64,000 nucleotides of DNA from Gambelia wislizenii. Lineage: Eukaryota > Chordata > Lepidosauria > Squamata > Crotaphytidae. The stretch spans positions 274,063,501 to 274,127,500 of the forward strand of contig JAUMIR010000004.1 in the NCBI GenBank assembly GCA_030847615.1, in the 5' to 3' direction. A program made the position numbers and the translations under genes. Under the pieces are notes generated by a model, which was given only the letters and a program-made list of their open reading frames with translations, had not been told where the DNA came from and ran no database searches. Of this stretch, positions 21,592-32,797 are shown piece by piece; position 1 is the stretch's first letter, and every line of letters begins with the position of its first letter.

Positions 21592-22212
21592 AGAATCATA
21601 GGGCTGGAAGGGACCCCAACAGCCATCCCATCCCATTGGCTTTTGCCCTGCAGGAACACACAATTAAAGCCCTCATGACAGATGGCCATCCAGCCTCTAC
21701 TTAAAAACCTCCAAAGAAGGTGACTCCACCACATTCTGAGGCAGTGTATTCCACTTCCAAGCAGCTCTTACTGTCAGGACGTTCTTCCTAATGTTTAGGT
21801 GGAATCTCTTTTCCTGTAGTTTGAACTCATTGCTCTGTGTCCTAGTCTCTGGAGCAGCAGAAAACAAGCTTGCTCCATCCTCAGTATGATGTCCCTTCAA
21901 ATATTTAAACATGGCTATCATATCCCCTCTCAATCTTCTCTTCTCCAGGATAAACATATCCAGCTCCCTAAGCCACTCCTCATAGGGCATGGCTTCCAGA
22001 CCTCCCACCATCCTTCTCAGTATCCTTCTTGAATTGTGGTGCCCAGAACTGGACACAGTCTTCCAGGTGAAGTCTGACCAAAGCAGAATGGAGTGGTAGT
22101 ATTACTTCCCTTGATCGAGACACTATACTCCTATTAATGCAGTCTAGAATTGCATTGGCTTTTTTTGCTGCTGCATCACACTGCTAACTCATGTTCAGCT
22201 TGTAGTTCACTC
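21592..22212 (-). mobile_element. CR1 LINE, 5'-truncated
   Basis: The minus strand encodes the C-terminal end of CR1 ORF2. [34 protein letters not shown] and VESPSLEVFK are recognisable in one frame (about 22056-21697), with earlier RT text up to 22212. The 3' end at 21592 is TATGATTCT, the CR1 octamer type. There are no RT catalytic motifs because of 5' truncation. It lies inside the hAT at 20673-22650 and so is younger than it. Confidence 0.9.
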
Positions 22213-22295
22213 TTTTTTTTTCTTTGAAGAAATCGACGCTATTACGTTAGTTGCTAATAAACAAAAAATATTATGTTAGTACCTATAATATAGTT

Positions 22296-22536
22296 AGGAT
22301 ATATGCTCCTCTTATCCTCTAGGGATTGGTTCTGGGGGGGGGCGTGGATACTGAAAACCGTGGATAATAGTGAATGCCATTGAAAATAATTGGACTTCTG
22401 GTTTAAAATACCATAGCATTGCCTTGGAGGACCTAGAAAATGGCTAGAGAAGACACATTTTCTAGGAGGACTCTCTGATACGTGTGCTGTTTTGTGTACC
22501 ATGGATAATGAATCTGTGGATATGGGGGTCCTACTG
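22296..22536. mobile_element. Pogo/Tigger-like MITE
   Basis: Collinear with 31855-32092 over its whole length, with GGGATTGGTTCTGGGGGGG, AATAGTGAATGCCATTGAAA and GGGGGTCCTACTG at the right end. The left end is decayed. The right end is followed by TA. Confidence 0.8.
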
Positions 22537-22811
22537 TAATCTGAACATCCTGTACTGTGAATAGGTTAGGTTACATTGACCTAAGATAAACATGTGCGGC
22601 CCCCAAAATAAAGCATTGCAGGAGGCCCAACATTCCTTAAACCGGCCCTGACAAGCATTGCATAAGAATGATAGCCATGCCCACAGCATCCCTGGAAAAA
22701 AAAACCCTGCTTCTCCCCAGCTTACATTTTATATGGAAGGAATTGCAGATTTGAATATAACTTGCATAACAAGGCCTTTCCCCACTAAACAGTCATAGGA
22801 CTATCTTTCCA

Positions 22812-22968
22812 TTTTAACTGCCATAGCAATATCCTCTGAATAGTGGAATTTGTAGTTTGGTGAGGCACTGAGGCTGTTTGGCTGAAAATTCTAAATACTT
22901 CTTCCTAAATTACAAATCCCAGGGCTCCATAGGATTTTGCCATGCCAGTTAAAGTGTAAAAGGACTCT
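22812..22968. repeat. Palindromic reptile MITE remnant
   Basis: CATTTTAACTGCCATAGCAA at the left is the inverted form of the right end (GCCATGCCAGTTAAAGTG). TTTGTAGTTTGG and AAATTACAAATCCCAGGG form an inner inverted pair. It resembles the widespread amniote 'CCATGGCAGTTAAAGTG' repeat. Confidence 0.6.
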
Positions 22969-23113
22969 GCACAGAAATAAATGTATAGAGAAACCTCTAT
23001 AATTAGGCATACCTAAGTCAATCAGGAGGAGCACTGCACTGATCAATCACTCCTCCTCCCCTCATGGGCTAACACCTCCCTTTCAGTTCATCCCACCTTT
23101 CCCAGCAGCCCGA

Positions 23114-23465
23114 GGAGATTTTCAGACCGCGTTTTAGAGTGCCTAGGGCGGGAGGAGCTTTTGGTAGAGGGACTGCGATCCTTGCGCAGCAGGGAGGCGT
23201 TTTCGGATGCCGTTGTCCCTCTCCCAAAACCATCCGTGTCACTTCCGTGAAGCTTCGGAAGTCACAGAGCCATATTTTAATCACGGAGGTTGCCCATGAT
23301 TAAAATATGGCGCTGAGGCTTCCAAAGCTTCATGGAAGTGACACGGATGGTTTCGGGAGAGGGACAACGGCGTCCGAAAATGCCCCCCTGCTGCGCAAGA
23401 TCGCAGTCCCTCTACCGAAAGCTCCTCCCGCCCTAGGCACTCTAAAACGCGGTCCGAAAATCTCA
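23114..23465. mobile_element. Foldback palindrome MITE (copy 1)
   Basis: Almost the entire 352 bp is one inverted repeat. GGAGATTTTCAGACCGCG at the left answers CGCGGTCCGAAAATCTCA at the right, with a loop of a few tens of bases around 23283. It contains GTGTCACTTCCGTGAAGC and its inverse. The flanking triplets CGA and CAA match at 2 of 3. It is homologous to 40287-40615. GC content is far above the surroundings. Confidence 0.85.
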
Positions 23466-25144
23466 CAAGAGACCAATCCACACATGGCCCTGGTACTTTG
23501 CCAGTCCTAAAGGGTGGCATCCTAGCAATGTTCATTATTCCTCCCTCTCCTCATACCCTGTCAGCAGCACCCATCCTTCCTGTGTACCACCAAGGGGATT
23601 TTTAAAAATTGCTTTCTGTTATTGATGGGTAAAAGTATAAATCAGACCCAAATAAACAATAATTGATTGTAATAGAGATCCACTTGATGCAGCCACTGCA
23701 GAGTTTTTAATTTCTATCCATAATGACTTTCCTTGTGAGCACAAATAAAAAATGGAACTAGTGAAGGTGATGTTTGGAAATCTACAGCAAATGATTAATA
23801 CTCTTATTAAATAGTTATATATCTAAACCACAAACTCAGCTTGTGATCAGAGACAGTCCAAGTTATTTTAGTCCAAAGGGAATGCCAAACCTCAGATGGC
23901 TGTGCATGTATGTGTGCGTGTCCTTGTGTATATGTATACTGAATTATCGATAATTTTCTGCCGCTTAATTGCACCGCAACATGAGGTTGGTTGAGATGAG
24001 TCATCCTGCCTATTGGTTGGGCTGTCACCACCTCAGCTTTCTATATATGGTATTTCAGGATTAATTTCTTTGATGCAATCTGCTATTGATTCTTTCATTT
24101 TGATTCTCCTCTCCACCCTGGGCCACTTTTTCTCATGCAAAAGGAATCATTGCTTTAATAACCCTGTGTAGGTTTTTCTTACCCCATTCATTTTGTGCAT
24201 GTTCTTAAAATAGTGTTCCGTCTCTGTCACTCATCAAAATGAACCTGATCATGACTATAATTTCTAACAGATGTGTGTGTGCACGTCTGTCTCTGTGTGC
24301 ATGCTGCTTGAGACCTCCTATGGACTGCTCAGGTGTTTCAGTTTAAACAAACTTATAAGTAATTCCAGAATCAGGGCCAATACAAGTGATTCATAAGAAA
24401 GCAAACATCTAAGGTTTTCATTTCCTCTGCCTAATTCTTTTTGCTTTTCCAGAGGGAGAGAATCATTTTCTCTGCCATGTTTCATCTCACTACCTATTGA
24501 ATCTTATTTTTTTTAAAGGGAACTTACACGGAATTTTTAAAAAGATATCATTTCTTAAAAGATACTACAGTCACAATTTTGGTTTCTGAAAATACTCTGA
24601 AACTTAGATATATGGTACCCCTACATGGCTGCAAAAATCATCTGGAATTCATTGACATACTGAGAATTAAATTAAACCTCCTATGCCCACTAAGTCAGAC
24701 AGACAGTTTGGCTTTCCATTTATAAACTGTGATTTTTTTTTTTAAAAAAAGACAGTTATTCTATTGGCTTTGCTTCCTTGCCCAATTTAATTGAATGCTC
24801 CCCCCCCCCTGCTTTTACTTTCAAATATGTATCCCTGTAATATAACATAAGAAATGTGGTTTGTATATGGCATTTTAGACTGTGGTTTTCTGGTCTGCTA
24901 AATTTTCAGTTAGACAATATGTATGTATAATTTTGGTGCACATAAGTATTTGCTACTATGCTGTTCCACTGGTTCCTTTGCTGATCAAAGCATGTGAAGA
25001 TATGTTTCATCCTGTTATCTTGGATGGGGCACTTATAAGAACATCAAAGCGAAGTGCTACACTGAGAAAAGCAAGTATAGAAAGGTTATATAAGCATGAT
25101 TAACTTGGAATGGGGTACAAAGATTATGGTCACCTAATCTACCC
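23466..25144. other. Unassigned non-coding stretch
   Basis: Only short homopolymer and TG-rich tracts. No gene or family recognised. Confidence 0.4.
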
Positions 25145-25205
25145 TTTAGGCTGCAATCCTAAACCCACTTTAATGGAGAATAAGTCCCACTGAATTTATG
25201 AAAAA
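25145..25205. repeat. Fragment of a common squamate repeat
   Basis: GGCTGCAATCCTAAACCCAC followed by GGAGAATAAGTCCCACTGAA matches the 'GCTGCAATCCTATGC ... GGGAGTAAGTCCCATTGAA' motif seen throughout squamate genomes. Identification is from memory of the motif. Confidence 0.5.
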
Positions 25206-25663
25206 CGTGACATTAAGAGGAATGTGCATTTCCTATGATTAACCTCTTTTTTCTCCTAGAATGGAATTTCCTCAGAGATATATGCCTCAATAACCACACT
25301 TACAAATTAAGCCATACCTGTAACTAATCACCAACCATCAAATAAAGTATGCTAAATACAAGATGTACCATTGAGGTAAATTGGGTGCTGTGACAAACCA
25401 ATGTCTTTCACTTGAGTTGGTATTTCTTCAAAAAACATATTAAGTCTAGTTTGATCCTGAAAAGACATGGATAGCATTGTCCCATTAATGCCATAATCAG
25501 GTAAACACTGAACATAATCTGTGACTCATACCTTTACAGACTGGACACATTTACATTAGGATGCAAACTGTGGTAAGTGCATAGATGCATTGCAAACTGG
25601 GTCTACAAGCAGATTTTCACACAAATAGGATCAGAGCTTTTGAGCAAAAGTGAGAGGAACTTA

Positions 25664-26190
25664 AGACTTTATCAGATGCTGCCCTTAAAATGTACTTTTG
25701 CCAGCATAAAACCCCGAATTTTTATGCCGGCAAAAGAATGCTCCCCCAGCACTTACCACCTTTCCCAGCAAAGGCAGCTCCAGCAATAAAGAGGAAGTGA
25801 ACAGAGCCCCATTCACTTCCTCACTCAAAATCCCATGAGACCTTATTGCATGGGAAATTCAAAATTAAAAACAAAAATAAAGCTTTTAAAGTTTAAACAC
25901 ACACACACACATTCTTTAAAAGACTCAAGTAACACAGGGAGGATCATAAAAAGAGTGAAACTTACCTGGATGTCCTGATCTCACCCGGAAGTGTTCGCAA
26001 TGGACCGGCCACTGTTGTCCGTGAGTAAAAAATAGTGCAGCCGCTTCCAATGCTGGCCGCAACAGTCACGGACGCCGCTGAGAGAGAAACAGCGTCGTCC
26101 AAAATGGACCCTTGCTGCGCAGCAGCCTCAATACTGTTCCGGAGGCTGCTTGCGCGGCAAGAAGGTAATTTTACGCATCTGAAAATGTCC
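25664..26190 (+). mobile_element. MITE with one MITE end and one foldback-type end
   Basis: The left 370 bp (AGACTTTATCAGATGC to about 26030) matches the 0.6-kb MITE family, including CTTACCTGGATGTCCTGATC. The right 160 bp (about 26035-26190) instead matches the right arm of the foldbacks: AGCGTCGTCC, then GACCCTTGCTGCGCAGCAGCC and TCTGAAAATGTCC. Flanks are TTA and ATA. It therefore looks chimeric. Confidence 0.75.
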
Positions 26191-29117
26191 ATAGTGTCAA
26201 AGGCTTTGGTGAGATCAACAAATGTTACATAGAGACCCTTGTTCTGCTCTCTACATTTCTCTTGCAGTTGTCTAAAGGCAAATACCTTATCTGTAGTACT
26301 CCTATTGGCTCTGAAGCCACATTGGCTTTCAGGAAGAAGTTCTTCTGCAATAGCAGGAACTAATCTGTTCAGGAGTATCCTTGCAAGGATTTTTCCAGCA
26401 ATAGAGAGCAGTGTTATGCCTCGATAGTTTGAGCAATCGGATTTTGCTCCTTTTTTCTTGTACAGGGTGATGATGACTGCATCTCGGTGATCTGATGTCA
26501 GTTCCCCTTTTACCCAGCAATTCACAAGGAGTTCGTGGAATTTATCGTGGAGTACATGGCCTCCGTGTTTCCAAACTTCAGGTGGGATTCAATCAATCCC
26601 AGCTGCCTTGCCGTTTTTCATCTGCTGTATGGCCTTAAGGTTCTCCTCCAAGGTGGAGCTATGTCCAATTAATTTTTCATCAGTTTTTGTATCATATGTT
26701 GGATAGCTGAGCCTTGGACTACTCGGCTGGCACTAAAGAGACTTTGAAAGTGTTCAGCCCATCGATTCAGGATGGAGGCTTTATCAGTAATTAATGTTTG
26801 ACCATCTGTACTGTATAAGGAGCTTTAGACCTGATAAGTAGGTCCAAACACTACCTTAAGAGCTTCATAAAATCCTCTAAGATCACCCAGATCTGCACAG
26901 TGTTGTGTCTTTTCTGCTATATTGATCCATGTCTCGGAGTTTTTGTTGACGTTTACTACATGTGAGACAGAAAGCTGCTTTTCTTACATGGCAACTTGGC
27001 TGGGCAAGGTATGCCTGGTGAGCAGTTCTCTTCTTTGTCAACAGCTCCTGGATCTCTTGGTTTTCGTCAAACCAGTCTTTATTTTTCTTGTGGGAGAACC
27101 CAAGGGATTCTTCTGCAGACTGGAGGATACTGTTTTTGATATGCTGCCAAAGCATTGTAGGAGAAGGATCTGTAGGATGGTCTTCAAATTTTGTTTGCAG
27201 GTTGGTTGAGATGTCTCTCATGGTAGCTTGTTAGAGATTGTTGACTTGGAGTCTCCTCTTTAAGGTGCCACCCCTCTTAGGTTTGAACTTAAGATGAAGA
27301 TTTAATTTACATCTGACGAGGCGATGATCTGTCTGGCATTCTGCACTCGGCATCACTCAAGTATGACGGACATCACAAATGTTTCTCTGGCGGACTAGAA
27401 CATAGTCAATGAGGTGCCAATGTTTGGATCGGGGATGCATCCAGGTTGTCTTCAAGCTATCTTTCTGCTGAAAGATAGTGTTTGTAATAGTCAGCTGTTG
27501 TTCTGCACAGAACTTAGCAAGAGGCATCCGTTATCATTGCAATTTCCAACACTATGCTTGCCTAAGACACCTTTCCAGGCTTCGAAGTTCTTTCCTACTC
27601 TGGCATTGAAGTCACCTACTCTGGCATTGAAGATAAAATAATTTTATCTTCTACAGGGACTTTTTTTATGAGGTGGTGTAGGTCTGTGTAGAATTTGTCT
27701 TTCTCTACAGGGTCGGCTTGCATAGTTGGGGCATGTATACTAAAGAGAACAACATGTGGGAGGCGTAAGGAAATAATGCAATCAGAGTGTCCTTTTGGCA
27801 AGGTTTGAAGTTTGGAGGCAATGGAGTTTTTAATGATAAAGTCTACTCCTGAAAGATGTTTTTCAGTTTTGGGTTTACCAGACCAGTGAAGTGTGTAGCC
27901 GGTGCCATGTTCTTTAAGGCTGCCTTCTTCATGGAGACGAAGTTCACTAAGAGCAGAAATGTCAATATTAAGTCGTGATAGTTCATGGGCTATTAGAGCA
28001 GAATGATGCTCAGGCTGTTCACTATCTGCAGAGTCTCGCATGGTTCTGATGTTCCAGCATGCAAGCGTCAGTTTATTTACACCTTTGGAGGCCGGTGTGT
28101 GCCTTTGTTTCTTTGCCTTGGTTTGACCGCATCAGAAAATGCCGGTTGGCCGTGGCTAGCCAACCAGGTATTTGGGAATGTGCTTTCGTTAGGCCACCTT
28201 TTCTAGGCTCCTCTCCATATGGAGCAACCATATGGAGCCCTGGTGGCGCAGTGGTTAAATGCCAGTACTGCAAGCCACCACGTCGCAAGTTCGATTCCAG
28301 CGGGCTCCAAGGTTCACTCAGCCTTCCATCCTTTCCTAGGTCGGTAAAATGAGGACCCGGCTTGTGGGGGCAATTAGCTAACACACATTGGAAACTGTTT
28401 AATGCAGTTAGATGTGTAAATAGCTATTGCTTAAAACAATTTGTAAGCCGCTCTGATAGCCTTGTGGCTGAAGAGCGGGGTATAAATAAATAAATAAAAA
28501 TAAATAAATAAATAAAATGCTCTCCTTAAAAAAGGCTGCTTGGTCGTTCAGGATGCTGCCGAACAAGACTGTCATCTCCCGGGTCAGCCTCAAGTGACCA
28601 AAGTCCTGAACCGCCTGCATGCAGGGTTGGGTCTGCTGCTTCCAGTGCATGTTTACACCTGCTGTTTCATTCCTCACCTATCGCTACAGGCCTTTTTCGG
28701 AATTGGATTTGTCCTTCTAGCCTGTGCAATGGATTTTTCTGGTGGAGCTCAGCGTGCACAGAACTGGCCTCACCCTTTAAACCAAAGGTTCATCTGCTGT
28801 GGCCTTGCAAGCATGGATGGTAGTAGCGAGGTTCTTGGGTCGTAGATTTGATTAGAGTTTCCTTCTCTTAGATGGCTGACCTTACAGGGTTGGACGAGCA
28901 CCATCTGCCCGGGTTTGGGATTAGAGTTTTCCTTCTCCTAGGATGGTTGCCATAAGGCTAGAGAGCCCATCCTGCCCTTTGACGCTCTTTGTCAGACCCC
29001 TCGGTTTTGACCTGTCTGGCATGGGAGACCCTACCGGTGGCTATTATGCCACCGCCAGCATAGCTCAAAACATCATTAGGGTATGCAAGCCTCTCTCCCA
29101 TGACAAGGGGTGTCAAT
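26191..29117 (-). pseudogene. APE-type LINE, endonuclease and front of RT
   Basis: The minus strand gives the 5' half of the same LINE family as 18820-19990. Endonuclease text: LNIDISALSELRLHEEGSL, YTLHWSGKPKTEKHLSGVDF and SIHAPTMQADPVEKDKFY (frame 28041-27616). Linker: KKNKDWFDENQEIQELL (frame 27221-26883). RT: YRGITLLSIAGKILARILL, PESQCGFRANRSTTDKVF and FVDLTKAFDT (frame 26525 down to about 26200). It stops abruptly at the MITE boundary at 26191, so RT motif C is absent. 28517-29117 is probably its 5' UTR. A Sauria SINE at 28234-28516 interrupts it. Several frame breaks make it non-functional. Confidence 0.8.
28234..28516 (+). mobile_element. Sauria-type tRNA SINE
   Basis: Begins GGAGCCCTGGTGGCGCAGTGG, with A box at 28244-28254 and B box GTTCGATTCC at 28289-28298. 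The body has TCGGTAAAATGAGGACCCGG and GGGGGCAATTAGCTAACACA, and it ends in (AAAT)n. It is well preserved, hence a late insertion into the LINE 5' region. Confidence 0.95.
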
Positions 29118-29274
29118 GGAGAGGGAGAGAATTAAATGGAGAAAATGAAAAACACACCACACCACATGAAAACACCCTTCTGCCACATGATTTAAAAACC
29201 AATGGCCTGTTTAATTTTTTTAAAAAGAAATCTTTGCCTGCTAGTGGAAAGAGAGCACAGAGGGGGCCAATCAA

Positions 29275-29894
29275 GGAGATTTCAGATGGGGACAAAAATA
29301 GTGTTCCCATCTTGCTATCTCCTTTCCTGCCCCCCTCCTGCTCCTATCCCGGCACAATAATGAATGTTTTTACACTTACCTTAATCATGCAATGATCCCT
29401 CCTGTTCAGCAGCCCAGGAGTGAAGGCAGTTCTCTGGAGCTTCATTTACTTCTTGGTTTCAAATTCCAGCCTGTTCTCACAAGAGGATGAGCGCGCGGGA
29501 AATTTAAAAATGAAAAGTGAAATATAAGTTTAAAAATGACAGCAAGCACAAAAACACTCTTTAAAAAAACCCAAGTAACCCTGGGAGGGTAGAAAAAAGT
29601 GTATCACTTACCTGGATGTCCAGATCGCACCTGGAAGTGTTCTGGAATGGACCTCCCACTCACACTGGCATCACAGCAGCATAATGGGGCACCTTTTTAT
29701 CCAGTTGTCATTCCGTCATAGAAATGGAACGGGCAATCTACTCACGGCTTAAGCCATGAATAAAAAGCAATGAGGGAGAAACGGGAGCAGCACGGGATCA
29801 TAACGTCAGAAGGACGACGTCATGTGAAAAACAAGCCCTTTAGCGATCTCCTGGTGTTTGTGTAACACCATATTTAGGTCATCTGATAATCTCC
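29275..29894 (+). mobile_element. Harbinger-like MITE, GGAGATT ends
   Basis: Left end GGAGATTTCAGATGGG. The inverted right end is GGAGATTATCAGATGACC. CAA flanks both sides (29272-29274 and 29895-29897). The interior shares TCACTTACCTGGATGTCC and GGAAGTGTTCTGGAATGGACC with other family members. Length 620 bp. Confidence 0.85.
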
Positions 29895-29897
29895 CAA

Positions 29898-30005
29898 GCG
29901 TCCTGTGGAAGGGAGTTCCACAGCCTGGGAGCAGCCATTGAGAAAGACCTCTCCTGTGTCTTTATCAATCATGTCTGTCATGGTGGTGTGACCAAGAAAA
30001 AGCCC
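29898..30005 (-). mobile_element. Old L2-type LINE remnant
   Basis: Minus-strand translation gives ERSFSMAAPRLWNSLP-like text, the conserved C-terminal block of L2/CR1-group ORF2. It is short and diverged and has no clear borders. Confidence 0.5.
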
Positions 30006-30059
30006 TCCCCCAAAGATCTTCAGGCAGGCTCTGATAGGGAACACGGTCTTTTAGATAAT

Positions 30060-31385
30060 AAATTAATATGCTATCCATGTTCTTCTCACACCATCTCTGT
30101 GAAGCAGATTAAATATTGCTAGTTATCATAACCTCTGTTTTCTCCCTTTATTTTAAATAGTGTTGTCCTTAGTTGACCCAAGGAGTACTTTTGTGCATGC
30201 CCTTTGGAGATGGGATACAGCAAAGAGGTTATTGCATGTAACAGTAGCCACTGGGCCTGAAATGTCAGAATAACACAAAGAAAATCTAAGTGACTCTTGA
30301 AACATATTTTATTAAAAGATTCCATTTCAGTTTATAACTATTGACCTCACATCTGCTTGGATGAGATTAAAAATGAGGTCTTTTCCAACTCTGATCTATT
30401 TTTTTAAAAAATCCTAATTTATAAAGGAGTATGAATGTGTGATTCTTTGCTAAGATCTGCAAAGCCTAGAAGCAGCATTATTCTTAAACCATTTTGAAAT
30501 ATTTAAAATGAAAGTCAAAAATGGAGAACAAAGACTATAACTCATTGTTTAAAAAACCAGTTTCATTGGTTTCAGTATGACAGGCCTGGTACCAATTTAA
30601 ATACCACTTGTAATATTAAAATTATTGTAGTTAAATAAATCACTCCCTACACTTTTACATTTTTAATTACCTTATACTGTACTTGTGCTTTTGTTTACAA
30701 TTAACTAATAAAACATTTATTTTCTCTACAAATATAACAGAGATTTTGTATTTTAATCAGATTTTATCCATAATCTTTTCTTCCCCTTTTAGCATCTTTT
30801 TATGACCTGATACACCACAGGATGTTGTTTTGTGGAAAATCTCATTATTTTTTTAATACATGGCTATTTATTAGAGTATTGTGTATATAACAGACTATGC
30901 ATTGCTTTGAATTGCTGAATACATTTACATTCATTTGAGGATCTGAATCGCTTCATCAGTTAATCTCACATTTCTCTGGCTATGCTACCCAAAGAGTATG
31001 AGATTTGCATGTTTCTAAGTTGGGAGTGGCTAGTTGAATAAGATGGGGTTAACAAAGGATTTGTTAAAAAGATGTTTACAAATGCACATATTAATTTTTT
31101 TTAGGGAATATGTAGGCATAGGAGGGATGCATCACACAATTCTCATTTGTTCGCCAATTATGACCTACCCTGTTCAGCTTCATGCATTTTGCATTTCATA
31201 TCCTCTACTGGAAGATTTCCTTTTAGAAGTGAGTATTATTTTATATAAAACCCCAAAGCATGTTAGATCACAATCTGCATATTTTTCAACACACAAGTGG
31301 TTTGTTTTAGCCATGCTAGCACTAACTTGAAGCATGTGCAATGTAAATCTCATCTGCTTTAATGCACTGAAAACATCTGGGTGAT
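30060..31385. other. Unassigned AT-rich stretch
   Basis: Nothing recognised. Only short frames occur. Confidence 0.4.
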
Positions 31386-31387
31386 GA

Positions 31388-31455
31388 TGTAGGCCAGCTT
31401 TCCACAACCTGGTACATTCCAGATGTATTGGACTACAACTCCCACCATACACATC
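31388..31455. mobile_element. hAT-like MITE remnant
   Basis: CCAGCTTTCCACAACCTGG, then CCAGATGTATTGGACTACAA and CTCCCACCAT match the core of an abundant reptile hAT-type MITE. Confidence 0.55.
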
Positions 31456-31854
31456 TGGAGAGCATTAGCTTGAGTAAAGCCTAAGTAGGTAGAAGGTTCC
31501 AATTTGGAGATTTTCCCAGTGTTGATCAATGAGCAAGAAAATATGCCTCATCAGAAGTCTCTATAGTCTACAAGATGTAGTGATGGCCAGTAGGTTAAAT
31601 GGTTTTTAAAAGGAATTAGAAACTTCAGGATTGGCATTGAGTATGATATACAATAAGGCAATGGAACTTCTAATGGTGTCAAGAGGAGACATGCAGGAAA
31701 ATAAAGCTTTAGGATTTCTGTTCCCAGAGTGATGATATCATCTGCCAAGCCACAAAGGTAAGACTGGCAGGCTCTCCTCAATCTGGCAAATGACAAAGGT
31801 GATAATTGAGATTTTGCTGTTGTTTATAGCAGATTAGTGTAAAAGCAAGCAGTA

Positions 31855-32092
31855 CAGTAGGACCCCCTTATCCACTGGGGATTGGTTCTGGGGGGGCCCA
31901 TGGATACCGAAAACTGTGGATAATAGTGAACACAATTGAAAATAATGGGACTTCCAGTTTAAAATACCATAGAGTTGCCTTGGAGGACCTAGAAAATGGC
32001 TAAAGAGGACACATTTTCTAGGAAGACTCTGTGGTAGGTGTGGTGTTTTGTGTCCCGTGGATAATAAATCAGTAGATACGGGGGTCCTACTG
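31855..32092. mobile_element. Pogo/Tigger-like MITE
   Basis: Left end CAGTAGGACCCCCTTATCC and inverted right end CAGTAGGACCCCCGTATC, with TA on both sides (31853-31854 and 32093-32094). The TA target and the CAGT...CCCTTATCC ends fit Tc1/mariner-pogo non-autonomous elements. Length 238 bp. Confidence 0.88.
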
Positions 32093-32401
32093 TAAATAAA
32101 GAAAATATTCAAATACTGGATATTGCTTTCCTTTTCTTCAATGGAGTTCCCATTTCATACAAGTAGTTTAAATGATAGGATTTCATTGCAAGATGGTTCA
32201 ATTTCTAATTAAAAGCTACAGTTTGCACTTCAGCTAATTGATGCTCCTTTGTTAAAGCTTGTTGTATTTTACAAGGTGAATCTGTGCCTGAGAGAGGCAA
32301 CTGCTGAAGGAACAGGGAGCCACATAGATTTCCAAAAGTAAACAATGAAAGCAGCCAGAAGTCCACAGATATCTTTAATGTGAACCAGTGCCCTGGGGAC
32401 T

Positions 32402-32505
32402 GTAACTTAAAGAGGAATTGTTACTTCTGAAGGCTTCCAGGAAATGCAATTCACCCACTCTTCATTTTGGTCCAGAAACTTGGTGGCCTGTGAAGTCTGG
32501 AGACT
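32402..32505. repeat. Unnamed dispersed repeat, copy 1
   Basis: Similar to 34128-34226. Both have GAATTG, then TTCCAGGAAA, CAACTCACC-like text and AGTCTGGAG in the same order. Family unknown. Confidence 0.5.
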
Positions 32506-32564
32506 ATGATGGTTATAAAAGCCAGGCTTGGGAGTTACATGCACTCCTAAGGGCACACTTTCTT

Positions 32565-32797
32565 GTGTTGTTGTGTGCCTTCAAGTCATTTCTGACTTAA
32601 TGGTGTCTCTAAGGCAACCATATCATGGACTTTTGTTGGCAAGATTTCTTCAGAGTGGCTTTGCCTTCCTCTGAGGCTGAGAGGGTGTGACTTGCCCAAG
32701 GTAACCCAGTAGGTTTCCATGGCTGAATGGAGATTTGAATGCTGTCTCCAGAGTCATAGTCCAATGCTCAAATCACTATACCACACTGGCTCCCAAA
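32565..32797 (-). mobile_element. tRNA-derived SINE with (CAA)n tail
   Basis: The inverted tail TTGTTGTGTGCCTTCAAGTC is followed by the full body GCAAGATTTCTTCAGAG, CTTGCCCAAGGTAACCCAGT and the tRNA-like head AAATCACTATACCACACTGG. Nearly full length. Confidence 0.88.

Larger units (their letters stand above)
20673..22650. mobile_element. hAT element with 8-bp target duplication, nested inserts
   Basis: The left end CAGGGCGGGTTTAAG pairs with the right end CTTAAACCGGCCCTG as an inverted repeat. The flanking octamers are ACAAACAT (20665-20672) and ACAAGCAT (22651-22658), a 7-of-8 match. Eight-base duplications and CAGGG ends are hAT features. Inside lie an (AAT)n run, a CR1 end (21592-22212) and a pogo-like MITE (22296-22536). 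The remaining 1.1 kb has GA-rich text and no transposase, so it is non-autonomous or badly decayed. Confidence 0.8.

Noticed and set aside
23114..23465. CpG island or microRNA gene
   Set aside because: The GC-rich palindrome recurs at three other places with the same ends and target duplications, so it is a transposon. Small-RNA output remains possible but is not shown.
28234..28310. tRNA gene
   Set aside because: A and B boxes are present but no cloverleaf 3' half or terminator follows. The sequence continues into a SINE body and (AAAT)n tail shared with other copies.
31551..31796. Minus-strand 81-codon frame as an exon
   Set aside because: No splice sites in phase that I could support and no recognisable protein family.
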